From Chitinophagaceae bacterium (GTDB taxonomy: Bacteria; Bacteroidota; Bacteroidia; Chitinophagales; Chitinophagaceae): a stretch of 64,000 bases of DNA. Positions 1 to 8,533 of this stretch are shown in pieces. The notes under the pieces are model-generated. The model saw nothing but the letters and a program-made list of their open reading frames with translations. It had not been told where the DNA came from and did not search any database. The stretch is from the NCBI GenBank assembly GCA_025449935.1, contig JANWIJ010000006.1:54684-118683 (forward strand). Direction: 5' to 3'. Positions within the stretch are counted from its first letter, which is position 1; the number at the start of each line of letters is the position of its first letter. A program made the position numbers and the translations under genes.

Positions 1-299
1 CCCAGACGTAACTGCCTGGTTTTACTCTGCAGGGAGGCTTTTACTTTCCCTTTTTTATCCTTTAGCTGTATATAATTCCAGGAAGTAAACCCCAGTACAT
101 GCAAATTGCGGAAAGCTTTATAGAAAGTGGTATCATTCTTTACCTGGTTCATGAACTTTGCCACGTTGAGGTCTGTCCGTATTACAACTTCTGACAGGCT
201 GACCATTTTAGCAAGGCGTTCATTATCCAGCGAGTCGTCCTGGGCATTACTATAAGCGACGGGAATAAAGAGGGAGGATATAAAGAGTATCCTTTTCAT
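1..299 (-). CDS. Exported protein of unknown function, truncated at the window edge
   Basis: The reading frame begins with MKRILFISSLFIPVAYSNAQ, a signal peptide, and stays open to base 1, so about 99 N-terminal residues are visible and the C-terminus lies outside. After the signal come a polar stretch and a basic segment (KDKKGKVKASLQSKTRQ). I do not recognise a named domain. It starts 5 bases after the deformylase stop on the same strand and so closes the visible part of the def operon. The product is probably periplasmic or surface-exposed. The gene call rests on the signal peptide, open frame and spacing. Confidence 0.75.
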   Translation of the reverse strand, partial: MKRILFISSLFIPVAYSNAQDDSLDNERLAKMVSLSEVVIRTDLNVAKFMNQVKNDTTFYKAFRNLHVLGFTSWNYIQLKDKKGKVKASLQSKTRQLRL

Positions 300-304
300 A
301 CTAC

Positions 305-883
305 TCAGCCAGGGAACATCATTTTATAATCTACACTTACTTTTCCTTTGGAGATATCATTCAACTTACCTTTCATGAGCTTTCTTTTCAGGGGAGAAAT
401 ATAGTCGATGAACAGCTTTCCCTCAATATGATCATATTCATGCAGGATGACACGGGCAGAAAGACCTGTAAAGGTTTTTTTATGTGCCTGGAACCCGGCA
501 TCCAGGTATTGTAGTGTTACACTCTCCTGCCGGTAAATATCCTCCCGGATTTTGGGAATACTGAGGCACCCTTCATTATAAGGCCATTCATCACCTTCAA
601 GTTCTGCGATATGGGCATTGATAAAAACTTCTTTCACACCCGGCGCATCGGGGTATTCAACCTTGTCTTCTTCATCCATGCTGAGGAACATTTGTTCGGT
701 GTCCACTACAAAAAGCCGGATATCTTTATTTACCTGCGGGGCAGCTAACCCTACCCCACTGCTGGCATACATGGTCTCCCACATATCTTCAATAAATTTC
801 TCCAGCTGGGGATAGCCGGGCTTGATGTCTTTTGCCACTTTTCTGAGAACCGGATGCCCATAGGCTACAATTGGTAAAATCAT
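305..883 (-). CDS. def: Peptide deformylase
   Basis: Removes the formyl group from the N-terminal methionine of nascent proteins; cytosolic metalloenzyme. With the start at 883 the protein has 192 residues and carries the three family motifs: GVGLAAPQ (about 43-50), EGCLS (104-108, metal ligand Cys106) and HEYDH (148-152, two His ligands and the catalytic Glu). An in-frame ATG at 913 would add ten polar residues (MQIKPERPNR); I prefer 883 because the family begins with MILPIVAYG. It lies 38 bases behind ruvX, as part of one minus-strand operon. The initiator tRNA-fMet is also in this window, but not adjacent. Confidence 0.96.
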   Translation of the reverse strand: MILPIVAYGHPVLRKVAKDIKPGYPQLEKFIEDMWETMYASSGVGLAAPQVNKDIRLFVVDTEQMFLSMDEEDKVEYPDAPGVKEVFINAHIAELEGDEWPYNEGCLSIPKIREDIYRQESVTLQYLDAGFQAHKKTFTGLSARVILHEYDHIEGKLFIDYISPLKRKLMKGKLNDISKGKVSVDYKMMFPG

Positions 884-921
884 TCGATTAGGTCTTTCGG
901 GTTTTATCTGCAAATTTACGA

Positions 922-1335
922 TTATCTGGCAGATCGCAGGTACTCCTGTAACATGATCGCCGCAGCTATTTCGTCAACCAATGCCTTGTTACGACGGTCC
1001 TTTTTTTTCATTCCCATCTCCAGCATGGCATCTTTGGCCATTTTAGAGGTGTAACGTTCATCCACTTTTCTGATGGGCAATGCGGGGAATGCTTTTTCCA
1101 GGTCTTTGATACATTTGGTGACCAGCGGCGTGGCGTGCGTGGCCGAATCATCCCAGTTGGTCGGCCAGCCAATAATGATCATTTCCACCTGCTCTTTCAT
1201 AAAATAATCTTTCAAAAAAGGGATCAGCTCTTTTGAATGTAGCGTGGTCAGTCCTGTAGCAATAATCTTCAGGGGGTCCGTAACGGCGATGCCTGTTCGT
1301 TTGAGTCCGTAATCTATAGCGAGTATGCGGGCCAA
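922..1335 (-). CDS. ruvX: Putative pre-16S rRNA nuclease RuvX/YqgF
   Basis: RNase H-fold nuclease of the YqgF family, which in other bacteria takes part in 5' maturation of 16S rRNA and was first predicted as a Holliday junction resolvase. The 137-residue length is normal. The first strand IAIDYGLKRTGIA-type motif (here ILAIDYGLKRTGIA) holds the first catalytic Asp; VDERYTS and the terminal VDEIAAAIMLQ hold further acidic residues of the active site. It starts 13 bases after the UbiA-like gene and precedes def, so it is cotranscribed with both. Confidence 0.93.
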   Translation of the reverse strand: MARILAIDYGLKRTGIAVTDPLKIIATGLTTLHSKELIPFLKDYFMKEQVEMIIIGWPTNWDDSATHATPLVTKCIKDLEKAFPALPIRKVDERYTSKMAKDAMLEMGMKKKDRRNKALVDEIAAAIMLQEYLRSAR

Positions 1336-1348
1336 TTAAGGAGAGCTA

Positions 1349-2275
1349 TTAAGGGTGAATAAATAAATCAGTGATAACAAAGATGGCAAAAACAACTGAC
1401 GCAATACCGTTGGCAGTCATAAACGCGAGGTTAACTTTCCTGAGATCATGGGGTTTGATGATGAGATGCTGGTAAACCAGCATGACCAGGAAAACCGCCA
1501 CACCTGCCCAATATATCCAGCCAAAGTTTCCACAAATCCCGGCAATGACAACTGCCGCCGCGCTTAGCAGGTGCAAAACTTCTGACACCCTGAGTCCTTT
1601 ACTTTTTCCCAGCCATACTGGAATAGAATATAAACGTTGGGATTTATCAAATTCCTCGTCCTGCAATGCATAAATAATATCAAATCCGCTCACCCAAAAT
1701 AACACGACCAGTGAAAACAGGATAGGCAACCAGTGGAAAACTCCTGTCACAGCCAAATAGGCACCGATGGGTGCTAATGACAACCCCAGTCCCAGTATTA
1801 AATGACAAAGCGGCGTAAATCTTTTGGTATAACTGTACCCAAGCACTATAGCTAATGCAACAGGAGATAAATAAAAACAAATCCTGTTGATGAAAAAAGT
1901 ACAAGCTATAAAAAGCAAACTGCTGATGAGGGTAAAGGTCAATGCGTTTTTAGCCGGAATAACTCCCGCGGGGATCTCCCGTACCGCAGTCCTTGGATTT
2001 TTTGCGTCGAATGTCCTGTCTAAATAACGGTTGAATGCCATAGCGGCGCTACGGGCAAAAATCATACAGAGTATTACTAAGCCCAGTAGTTTTACCCCCT
2101 GACTGATATATAACACGTCGCGGGTTTCAGCATCTATGCCCGGGTGTGATGCCTTGATATTTGACTCAAACCAACCTGATTTCAGTCCTAAAAAAAAACC
2201 AATCAACGCAAAAGGCATGGCAAAAATGGTGTGAGAAAACTTTATCAGGCTCAAATAACTCTTAAATCTGTTCAT
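1349..2275 (-). CDS. mqnP: UbiA-family polyprenyltransferase, probably MqnP (menaquinone, futalosine route)
   Basis: Integral membrane prenyltransferase of 308 residues with about eight hydrophobic helices. Both Asp-rich Mg-diphosphate motifs are present: NRYLDRTFD near residue 83 and the DIIYALQDEEFD segment near 199. The N-terminus SLIKFSHTIFAMPFALIG and the length match the UbiA-like branch that attaches the isoprenoid tail in the futalosine pathway of menaquinone synthesis, rather than MenA. No other mqn gene is in the window, so the pathway is inferred from family similarity only. The start codon lies inside one arm of an inverted repeat (2273-2292). The gap to the upstream methyltransferase is 128 bases. 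Confidence 0.85.
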   Translation of the reverse strand: MNRFKSYLSLIKFSHTIFAMPFALIGFFLGLKSGWFESNIKASHPGIDAETRDVLYISQGVKLLGLVILCMIFARSAAMAFNRYLDRTFDAKNPRTAVREIPAGVIPAKNALTFTLISSLLFIACTFFINRICFYLSPVALAIVLGYSYTKRFTPLCHLILGLGLSLAPIGAYLAVTGVFHWLPILFSLVVLFWVSGFDIIYALQDEEFDKSQRLYSIPVWLGKSKGLRVSEVLHLLSAAAVVIAGICGNFGWIYWAGVAVFLVMLVYQHLIIKPHDLRKVNLAFMTANGIASVVFAIFVITDLFIHP

Positions 2276-2292
2276 GGTTCATTGTTCATGGT
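2273..2292. repeat. Left arm of a 20-bp imperfect inverted repeat
   Basis: This 20-base word matches the reverse complement of 2396-2415 at 18 of 20 positions. The pair flanks 103 bases of AT-rich DNA between the methyltransferase and prenyltransferase genes. This arm includes the ATG of the UbiA-like gene; the other arm covers the end of the methyltransferase frame. The arms are built from the repeated words GTTCATGG and GTTCAT. Confidence 0.6.
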
Positions 2293-2395
2293 AGATAATC
2301 CATAACGCTTAAACGGAATCTCCCGGTTTTGTAATCATTTTACATAAAATTTTATATCCCCGATACTTCCTGTAAATAGCTGCTGTTATCCAGGA

Positions 2396-2415
2396 ACCAT
2401 GAACTATGCACCATG
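2396..2415. repeat. Right arm of the 20-bp imperfect inverted repeat
   Basis: Partner of 2273-2292 with two mismatches. It covers the stop codon and last codons of the TrmH-type gene (C-terminal residues MHGA), so the repeat may have replaced or extended the original end of that gene. Confidence 0.6.
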
Positions 2416-2943
2416 CATTATCCTCTTCCTGACCAGTTCCCACAGCACGACGCCCGCGGCCGTGGCAATATTCAGTGAATGCTTCATACCCAGCTGTGGT
2501 ATTTCTATACACGCGTCACATAAAAGAATGGTTGACTGCTCCACTCCTGTCACTTCATTGCCGAAAATTACCGCTACCTTTTCATTTTTAGCAGGCTCAA
2601 CCTGCTGGAGCAATTGGCTGTTAAGGGCCTGTTCTACTGCATACACCCGGTACCCTTCATGCCGCAACTCTTCAATAGCCTCTCCGGAAGTTTTAAAATA
2701 CTTCCAGGCCACTGTTTCTTCGGCGCCTAACGCTGTTTTTTTAATTTCCTTATGGGGAGGTTTGGCAGAATAGCCGATGATATAAATTCCTTCCACGAGG
2801 AAAGCATCCGCGGTACGGAATACACTGCCCACATTATAAGCGCTGCGGATATTTTCCAGGACCACCATCACCGGCATCTTATCCGATTGCCGGAACTCCT
2901 CTACAGACTTCCGTCCCAGTTCATCCATGCTTAATTTTCGCAT
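2404..2943 (-). CDS. TrmH/SpoU-family RNA 2'-O-methyltransferase
   Basis: SPOUT-fold SAM-dependent methyltransferase of 179 residues, acting on tRNA or rRNA ribose. All three SpoU motifs are visible: NIRSAYNVGSVFRTADA (about 33-49, with the catalytic Arg), IFGNEVTGV (about 126-134) and IPQLGMKHSLNIATAAGV (about 148-165). The short length without an N-terminal substrate domain fits a TrmH- or TrmL-like tRNA enzyme; the exact target cannot be read. A TAAATTTG -7 box ends 5 bases before the ATG (2948-2955), suggesting a leaderless mRNA. The C-terminus is written by one arm of an inverted repeat. Confidence 0.9.
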   Translation of the reverse strand: MRKLSMDELGRKSVEEFRQSDKMPVMVVLENIRSAYNVGSVFRTADAFLVEGIYIIGYSAKPPHKEIKKTALGAEETVAWKYFKTSGEAIEELRHEGYRVYAVEQALNSQLLQQVEPAKNEKVAVIFGNEVTGVEQSTILLCDACIEIPQLGMKHSLNIATAAGVVLWELVRKRIMHGA

Positions 2944-2947
2944 CCCG

Positions 2948-2955
2948 CAAATTTA
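2948..2955 (-). promoter_or_regulatory. Candidate -7 box (TAAATTTG) of the TrmH-type gene
   Basis: Matches TAnnTTTG. The ATG lies 5 bases downstream, so transcription would begin at or beside it. No TTG occurs at the usual 19-21 base spacing (the nearest is 26 bases away). Upstream are three 7-base units, TAGCTAA, ATGCTAA and TAGCTAA. Confidence 0.45.
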
Positions 2956-2985
2956 GCTATTAGCATTTAGCTAAGAGCTAACAAC

Positions 2986-4710
2986 TCATTTTAAGTTGAC
3001 GATCTTTTTATCCTTCGGGTATTTTACGCTGTAGCTGAACCGCACTTTTTTACTTTCCCCGGGTTTGAGATCAATTTTCCAGGTCAGCACACCGGTTTCC
3101 GCATTCACCGTCGCCATACCTTCTTCTTCCAGTTTAACTTCCACTTCCTTGATGGTACTGAGGGGAAACTGGTCCTTCAATAAAAGATTGACATCAGTGA
3201 GTTTGTTGTTTTTCACAATAATCTCGTAGGTAAAAGTTTGCCTGCTTTCCTTTCCCGTTGTTTTGATACTGCTCTGTTCTTTTACCAGGGACCGCTTCAC
3301 GGCAATTCGCTTATCCCTCCCCAATGAAAGGTTCAGGGTATCCGCCGTTGTATTGGGGTCAATCACGGATTTACCGATATATGTATCATCCATGATGATA
3401 TTGGCATCCCCGGGCAACAGGTCAAGGTTTTGCCAGTCGGCCACCTCCGCCATTAAGTAAGCTTCTTTGTCAACCCGCGGGACAGCATAGTTTTTCAGTA
3501 TACAGCTGATCTCCTGGTCTTTGATGGTCACGCTGTGGAGCTGACCATCACTTTCAATATCGTACGGAAGATCGATTTCAAAATTTGTATTCAACTGCCC
3601 TTCGTTGAGGGTGGTGTATTGCTGCAGCGTGCTGGGGTCAATGGTCTCTTCATTTTCTTTCTGTTGCTTTAGCTGCCCGTACGCGTCTGCCACCACCACT
3701 TCTGATAAAACCTTATCATCTTTATAAGATTGTACCATGTTCCGCGCTGCATTACCCTGGGCCGCCCTGCGCTGGAGGTCTGTGTACAAACCAGGCACAT
3801 ATAACTGCAAATACCAGGGCGTCAGTACAGGAGCCGTTACACCAAAGCTGGGTGTTCCGGTGCTTAATGTAAGTTTTGTTTTTTTCCAGTCTATCCCGCT
3901 TGTCTGTGTTAAGGAAGCCTTATACACCATTTTTACTTTATTGGTTTTTGAATTCACCCGGATGTCATAAATAGCGGTCCAGCCGGCATGCGCCGTGTAG
4001 TAAGAAAGATCAACCGGGATTTCGCCTGCCCTCTTACACATCACCTGGAGGATTACCTGTCCGAATGGTTTTTGCTTTACCGGACTGACCGTGGTGACCA
4101 GGTCAATCTTTTTCTGCAAAATCTCCATTCGCTTCTGCAGCAGTTTAATACCCTGGTTGTGATTATATATGTTAGTCTTTGACCTGTCAATCTTCGCATT
4201 ATAATACTCAAGCAGCTTCAGTAATTCATCACTGGTGATTGTCTTGTTACCGCTGGTTTTAATGGTTGTTTCTATCAATAAGCCGGTTTTGGTCAACACT
4301 TCCTGTTCAATGACGATGAGGTTATCGATCCGCCCGATTTCTTTCTGTACAATTTCAATACTATCCTCGAGTCTTTCCACTTCTTTTATTTTGACCACGG
4401 TGGGTGCGACCGGGTAAAACACTTGGTATTTATGTGATAAAAGCGCCACATCTTCCGGCACACTTATTTGCAGGCTGTTAATATCAATGGCCGTACTGAG
4501 CTGGCTGATCACGATGGTTTTAGTATCAGCATTTACTTTTACTTTGGATTGATGGGTCAGTTCAGCGCCGTAACCAAAATACACGGTGGCGTTGGGAATG
4601 CTGGCATTGGCCCGCGCTGTATCCGCGCTTCCGGGAGAAATACTTTGGGCAGCTGGTTTCACCAGGGGACAAACCACTATCATCCCGAAAAACAGGAAAT
4701 ATTTTTTCAT
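2986..4710 (-). CDS. MuiA-like protein with DUF4140 and DUF4139 domains
   Basis: Exported protein of 574 residues with an N-terminal signal peptide. It matches the mucoidy-inhibitor A family: a DUF4140-like N-terminal strand region (TVYFGYGAELTHQSKVKV, about 42-59), a long coiled coil (about 105-200, rich in E, K and I) and a DUF4139-type beta domain from about 215 to the end, finishing in KVRFSYSVKYP. The domain pair is widespread but biochemically undefined; periplasmic or outer-membrane placement is inferred from the signal peptide. It lies upstream of the TrmH-type gene with a 42-base gap and diverges from mutS. Confidence 0.85.
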   Translation of the reverse strand: MKKYFLFFGMIVVCPLVKPAAQSISPGSADTARANASIPNATVYFGYGAELTHQSKVKVNADTKTIVISQLSTAIDINSLQISVPEDVALLSHKYQVFYPVAPTVVKIKEVERLEDSIEIVQKEIGRIDNLIVIEQEVLTKTGLLIETTIKTSGNKTITSDELLKLLEYYNAKIDRSKTNIYNHNQGIKLLQKRMEILQKKIDLVTTVSPVKQKPFGQVILQVMCKRAGEIPVDLSYYTAHAGWTAIYDIRVNSKTNKVKMVYKASLTQTSGIDWKKTKLTLSTGTPSFGVTAPVLTPWYLQLYVPGLYTDLQRRAAQGNAARNMVQSYKDDKVLSEVVVADAYGQLKQQKENEETIDPSTLQQYTTLNEGQLNTNFEIDLPYDIESDGQLHSVTIKDQEISCILKNYAVPRVDKEAYLMAEVADWQNLDLLPGDANIIMDDTYIGKSVIDPNTTADTLNLSLGRDKRIAVKRSLVKEQSSIKTTGKESRQTFTYEIIVKNNKLTDVNLLLKDQFPLSTIKEVEVKLEEEGMATVNAETGVLTWKIDLKPGESKKVRFSYSVKYPKDKKIVNLK

Positions 4711-4767
4711 GGCAACTTTATTTTGTCAACAGATGCGGAATAAAGAAAGGTTACATAAACACTTTCT

Positions 4768-4775
4768 TATTTTTG
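4768..4775 (+). promoter_or_regulatory. Candidate -7 box (TATTTTTG) of mutS
   Basis: Matches TAnnTTTG and would start transcription near 4780, giving a leader of about 40 bases to the ATG at 4821. It also argues against an in-frame TTG at 4773 as the start, since that codon lies within the box. No convincing -33 element is seen. Confidence 0.4.
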
Positions 4776-4820
4776 TCATCCACGGCGATATTTCGCCGGG
4801 CCAGCATGACAAAATCCTTA

Positions 4821-7424
4821 ATGGCAAAGACGACTACTTCCGATACACCCATGATGCAACAGCACCGGGCTATTAAACAGAAATACCCGGATGCTATCCT
4901 GCTATTCCGGGTCGGGGATTTTTACGAAACATTCGGCCAGGATGCTGTGCTGGCTTCACAAATACTGGGCATTACGCTGACCAAAAGAAATAATGGTGCA
5001 GCCGCATCTTCCGATCTCGCGGGATTTCCACATCATGCACTCGATACCTATTTGCACAAACTGGTAAAAGCGGGTCACCGGGTGGCTATTTGTGATCAGC
5101 TGGAAGATCCAAAGCAGGCCAAAGGCATCGTGAAAAGAGGTGTAACAGATATGGTGACCCCGGGTACTACCGTAAACGATAAACTGCTGGAACATCACAG
5201 CAATAATTTTTTAGCCGCTATACATTTCGCCGCGAATGAACAATATGGGCTGGCATTCCTGGATATTTCCACCGGTGAATTTTTAGTTGCCGAAGGCGAC
5301 CGGGAATACGCAGATAAACTCATTCAAAGTTTCAAACCTGCAGAAGTAGTGTTTCAACGGCACCTGCAAAAGAAATTTAAAGAATATTTCAGCAGCAAGA
5401 TCTATACCTATACCCTGGACGAATGGATATTTGATTCCGGCTATGCCGAAGATACCCTCCTGAAACACTTCCAGACCCACTCCTTAAAAGGGTTTGGAAC
5501 TGACGAACTGCGAAATGGACTGATTGCCGCCGGCGCTATCATTCATTATTTAAAAGATACGGAACACCCGAACCTGCAGCATATTACCTCGCTGCAGCGG
5601 ATCGACAAAGACGATTTCCTGTGGATGGACCGCTACACTATCCGGAACCTCGAATTGGTTTATGGAAATTCCGAGGGCAATCATACGCTACTGAGTGTGC
5701 TTGATAACACCGTTTCCCCGATGGGAGCCCGGTTAATGAAACGCTGGATTGTCTTCCCCTTGAAAGACATCCAGAAAATCAATGAACGGCTGGATACCGT
5801 TGAGTTCCTGATAAAGGAAACAGACCTGAGAAACCGGGTCAGCCAGCATATCAAACAATGTGGTGATATTGAAAGACTGGTTTCCAAGATCCCCTTAAAA
5901 AAAATTAATCCCCGGGAAGTTCTTCAATTGGCAAGAGGGTTGAAACAGGCCGACGCAGTGAAACAACTCTGTAATTCTTCGTCCAGTGAATACCTCAAAA
6001 GACTGGGTGATGCATTAAATCCCTGTCCCTATATTGCTGATAAAATATTTAAGGAGATTGTTGACAATCCTCCTGCCTTAGCGGTGAAAGGAGGCATGAT
6101 GAACAGCGGTGTGAACAAAGACCTGGATGAATTACGCAAGATATCCTCTTCCGGAAAGGAATACCTCGCCCAGTTGCAACAGCAGGAAGCGGAAAGAACC
6201 GGTATCAGTTCACTTAAAATCGGTTTTAATAATGTATTCGGCTATTACCTGGAGGTCACCAATTCACATAAGAACAAAGTGCCCGCGGAATGGATGCGCA
6301 AACAAACGCTGGCAAATGCGGAACGCTATATAACTGCGGAGCTAAAGGATTATGAAGAAAAAATCACGGGCGCCGAAGAAAAAATCCTGAAGATAGAACT
6401 GGAGTTATTCGAAATACTGCTGAACGAATTGGTTGACTACCTGGCCCCGGTGCAGGCCAACGGGAATATTCTTGCCATACTCGACTGTTTGAGTTGTTTT
6501 GCAAATAATGCCATTCATTACCAGTATAAAAAACCCCTTCTGCATACCGGGCATGAAATGTTGATCCACGGGGGGCGTCACCCGGTAATAGAAAGAAACC
6601 TGCCTATAGGGGAAAGCTATATCAGCAACGACCTGGAATTAAATAAAACTGACCAGCAGATCATCATCCTGACAGGTCCGAATATGAGCGGCAAATCGGC
6701 ATTATTGCGCCAGACAGCTTTGATTACCCTGATAGCGCATACTGGTTCCTTTGTCCCAGCCACAGAAGCAAAGATTGCCTTGACCGACAAAATTTTCACG
6801 CGGGTGGGTGCTTCAGATAACCTGAGTGGCGGGGAATCCACTTTTATGGTAGAAATGAATGAAACCGCTTCGATCATAAATAACATTACAGACCGGAGCC
6901 TTATCCTGCTCGATGAAATTGGCCGTGGTACTTCTACCTATGATGGTATTTCCATCGCGTGGAGCATTGCAGAACATTTACATAACTCTCCTCACCAGCC
7001 TAAAACTTTATTCGCCACTCACTACCATGAATTGAACGAACTGGAAGTAAAGTTTCAGCGGGTTAAGAACTACCATATCACCAATAAAGAAGCCGGCAAT
7101 AAGATTATTTTTTTACGGAAACTGGCCCTGGGTGGAAGCACCCACAGTTTTGGTATACACGTAGCCCGCATGGCCGGTATGCCCCCGTCACTGATTGACC
7201 GGGCCAATGACATCCTGAAACAACTGGAGACCAAACATGTTGATGAGGAGACCGGGGATGCGGTAAAAAAACTCAATTCGCCCAAAATGCAGCTCTCCAT
7301 TTTTGATGCTCATACCGAAACATTTGATGAAATCAGGAGATTGCTGGAAGGTCTTGACATTAATCGCCTCACCCCGGTGGAAGCATTGCTTAAACTGCAG
7401 GAAATCAAAAACAGGCTGAAATAA
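4821..7424 (+). CDS. mutS: DNA mismatch repair protein MutS
   Basis: Mismatch-sensing ATPase of 867 residues, normal for MutS1. The mismatch-reading Phe-x-Glu motif is in GDFYETFG near the N-terminus. The ATPase has Walker A GPNMSGKS (619-626), Walker B LILLDEIGRG (694-703) and the switch FATHYHEL. The start at 4821 gives the family-typical MAKTTTSDTPMMQQHRAIKQ; in-frame ATG 4806 and TTG 4773 are possible but less likely. The C-terminal tail after the helix-turn-helix ends in RLTPVEALLKLQEIKNRLK, the usual tetramer region. MutL is not in the window. It is divergent from the MuiA-like gene, 110 bases apart. Confidence 0.98.
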   Translation: MAKTTTSDTPMMQQHRAIKQKYPDAILLFRVGDFYETFGQDAVLASQILGITLTKRNNGAAASSDLAGFPHHALDTYLHKLVKAGHRVAICDQLEDPKQAKGIVKRGVTDMVTPGTTVNDKLLEHHSNNFLAAIHFAANEQYGLAFLDISTGEFLVAEGDREYADKLIQSFKPAEVVFQRHLQKKFKEYFSSKIYTYTLDEWIFDSGYAEDTLLKHFQTHSLKGFGTDELRNGLIAAGAIIHYLKDTEHPNLQHITSLQRIDKDDFLWMDRYTIRNLELVYGNSEGNHTLLSVLDNTVSPMGARLMKRWIVFPLKDIQKINERLDTVEFLIKETDLRNRVSQHIKQCGDIERLVSKIPLKKINPREVLQLARGLKQADAVKQLCNSSSSEYLKRLGDALNPCPYIADKIFKEIVDNPPALAVKGGMMNSGVNKDLDELRKISSSGKEYLAQLQQQEAERTGISSLKIGFNNVFGYYLEVTNSHKNKVPAEWMRKQTLANAERYITAELKDYEEKITGAEEKILKIELELFEILLNELVDYLAPVQANGNILAILDCLSCFANNAIHYQYKKPLLHTGHEMLIHGGRHPVIERNLPIGESYISNDLELNKTDQQIIILTGPNMSGKSALLRQTALITLIAHTGSFVPATEAKIALTDKIFTRVGASDNLSGGESTFMVEMNETASIINNITDRSLILLDEIGRGTSTYDGISIAWSIAEHLHNSPHQPKTLFATHYHELNELEVKFQRVKNYHITNKEAGNKIIFLRKLALGGSTHSFGIHVARMAGMPPSLIDRANDILKQLETKHVDEETGDAVKKLNSPKMQLSIFDAHTETFDEIRRLLEGLDINRLTPVEALLKLQEIKNRLK

Positions 7425-7509
7425 ACAGTTTGCCCACAGTCATTTATATATTTCCTGAAAAATGTGGTCATTTCCAAAAACTTCTTATTTTTACTCCAAA
7501 TCACCAAAA

Positions 7510-8007
7510 ATGAAATTGCTCAAACTAACTGCTTTACCCTTAGCATTCTTCATAACCCTACTGGCATTATCATCCTGTGAGTCTGATGTGGAGATGAAGA
7601 AGATAACTGAATATCAAAAACTGGGAATCGTGCTTAGCGGAGCCCAGGAAACTCCGGCCACCACCACGGCCGCATTGGGCACAATGGACGTATTTTATAC
7701 AAAAGAAACACGCATGCTTAGTTATACGGTTAGTTGGTTAGGACTTACCGGCCCGGTTACGGCCATGCACATTCATGGACTCGCACCAACTGGTTACCCA
7801 GCCGGTATTATTCAAACTTTTTCTTTGACAGCCATTGTAAAATGCCCGACTATTTCAGTCACAACCTGCGGAACATATAAAGGAACATTCCTGGCGGACG
7901 GGGTAGTGGTAAAAGAAGAAGACATCCTGAATGGTGTCTATTATGTAAATATTCACACGGCTGCTTTCCCCGCAGGAGAAATAAGAGGACAAATCAGGTT
8001 TGATTAG
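7510..8007 (+). CDS. CHRD-domain lipoprotein
   Basis: With the ATG at 7510 this is a 165-residue lipoprotein: a hydrophobic signal ending in LLALSSC (lipidated Cys23) followed by acidic residues SDVE, which suggests surface display by the Bacteroidota lipoprotein route. The rest is a single CHRD domain, with LSGAQETPATTT, TAMHIHGLA and the closing NIHTAAFPAGEIRGQIRF. CHRD domains were defined in chordin and are common in bacterial surface proteins; their ligand is unknown. An upstream ATG at 7462 would spoil the signal peptide. A strong terminator follows at once. Confidence 0.9.
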   Translation: MKLLKLTALPLAFFITLLALSSCESDVEMKKITEYQKLGIVLSGAQETPATTTAALGTMDVFYTKETRMLSYTVSWLGLTGPVTAMHIHGLAPTGYPAGIIQTFSLTAIVKCPTISVTTCGTYKGTFLADGVVVKEEDILNGVYYVNIHTAAFPAGEIRGQIRFD

Positions 8008-8033
8008 TCTTCCAATAAGCTTTCAAAATTATT

Positions 8034-8062
8034 ACCCATCCTGTTCACAGGGTGGGTTTTTT
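8034..8062 (+). terminator. Rho-independent terminator after the CHRD gene
   Basis: A 10-bp stem (ACCCATCCTG with CAGGGTGGGT, one G-U pair) closes a TTCA loop and runs straight into six T residues. It ends the CHRD transcript and overlaps the stop codon of the convergent SET-domain gene. Confidence 0.85.
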
Positions 8063-8444
8063 ATTTGGGCTCAAACCAAACGGGTTTGCTGTCATCCCAA
8101 TTACCATTATAATTAATAAACAATTCTTCCCCGGCTTTGATAAAATGAACAGCCCGGATGCTTATCTGCTCCTGGTCAAAATCCATCTCGTACTCGCAAT
8201 TGCTGCGATAGGAATGATTGTAAACCGGTACATAACCCAACGCCATACAACACTGGTCTTTGTTTCCTCCCCATTCAAATATATAATCATGGAGCAGCGT
8301 CTGGTCAAGGTGCTTTCTTTCGCCGTTGCTCATAACGAGAACCGGCGAAACCTCTACAACCGTACCCGCCTCAATATTTTCCGACGTAAACACGCCCCGC
8401 CCCATTTTTTCTGTACCTGCAATGAATAGTACCGGAAGGATCAA
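8061..8444 (-). CDS. Small SET-domain protein (putative protein-lysine methyltransferase)
   Basis: A 127-residue stand-alone SET domain. Visible motifs are GRGVFTSENIEAGTVVE (about 16-32), YNHSYRSNCEY (about 76-86, the pseudoknot NHS motif) and AGEELFINYNG (about 104-114, with the catalytic Tyr), in the right order for SAM and lysine binding. There is no pre-SET or post-SET Cys cluster. The substrate is unknown; bacterial SET proteins have been linked to ribosomal-protein or chromatin-like targets in some species. It stands alone between convergent CHRD and divergent mgtE genes. Confidence 0.85.
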   Translation of the reverse strand: MILPVLFIAGTEKMGRGVFTSENIEAGTVVEVSPVLVMSNGERKHLDQTLLHDYIFEWGGNKDQCCMALGYVPVYNHSYRSNCEYEMDFDQEQISIRAVHFIKAGEELFINYNGNWDDSKPVWFEPK

Positions 8445-8521
8445 TACAATAAGTTTAGTTCTGCGAAGTAAATAAATATTAATTAATGCAAGGCAGCATG
8501 GCGGGCCTGCCGCATACTTCG

Positions 8522-8529
8522 TAAATTTG
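8522..8529 (+). promoter_or_regulatory. Candidate -7 box (TAAATTTG) of mgtE
   Basis: TAnnTTTG match whose final G is 5 bases before the mgtE ATG, which would give a leaderless transcript. No clear -33 element is present, so this is only moderately supported. Confidence 0.4.
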
Positions 8530-8533
8530 AAAT

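Noticed and set aside
2951..2985. Three 7-base TAGCTAA-like repeats before the methyltransferase as a regulator site
   Set aside because: They are short, AT-rich and between two same-strand genes; no matching site was noticed elsewhere in the window.
8052..8429. Plus-strand frame of 125 codons opposite the SET-domain gene
   Set aside because: It is antisense to a gene with clear motifs and starts inside a terminator.
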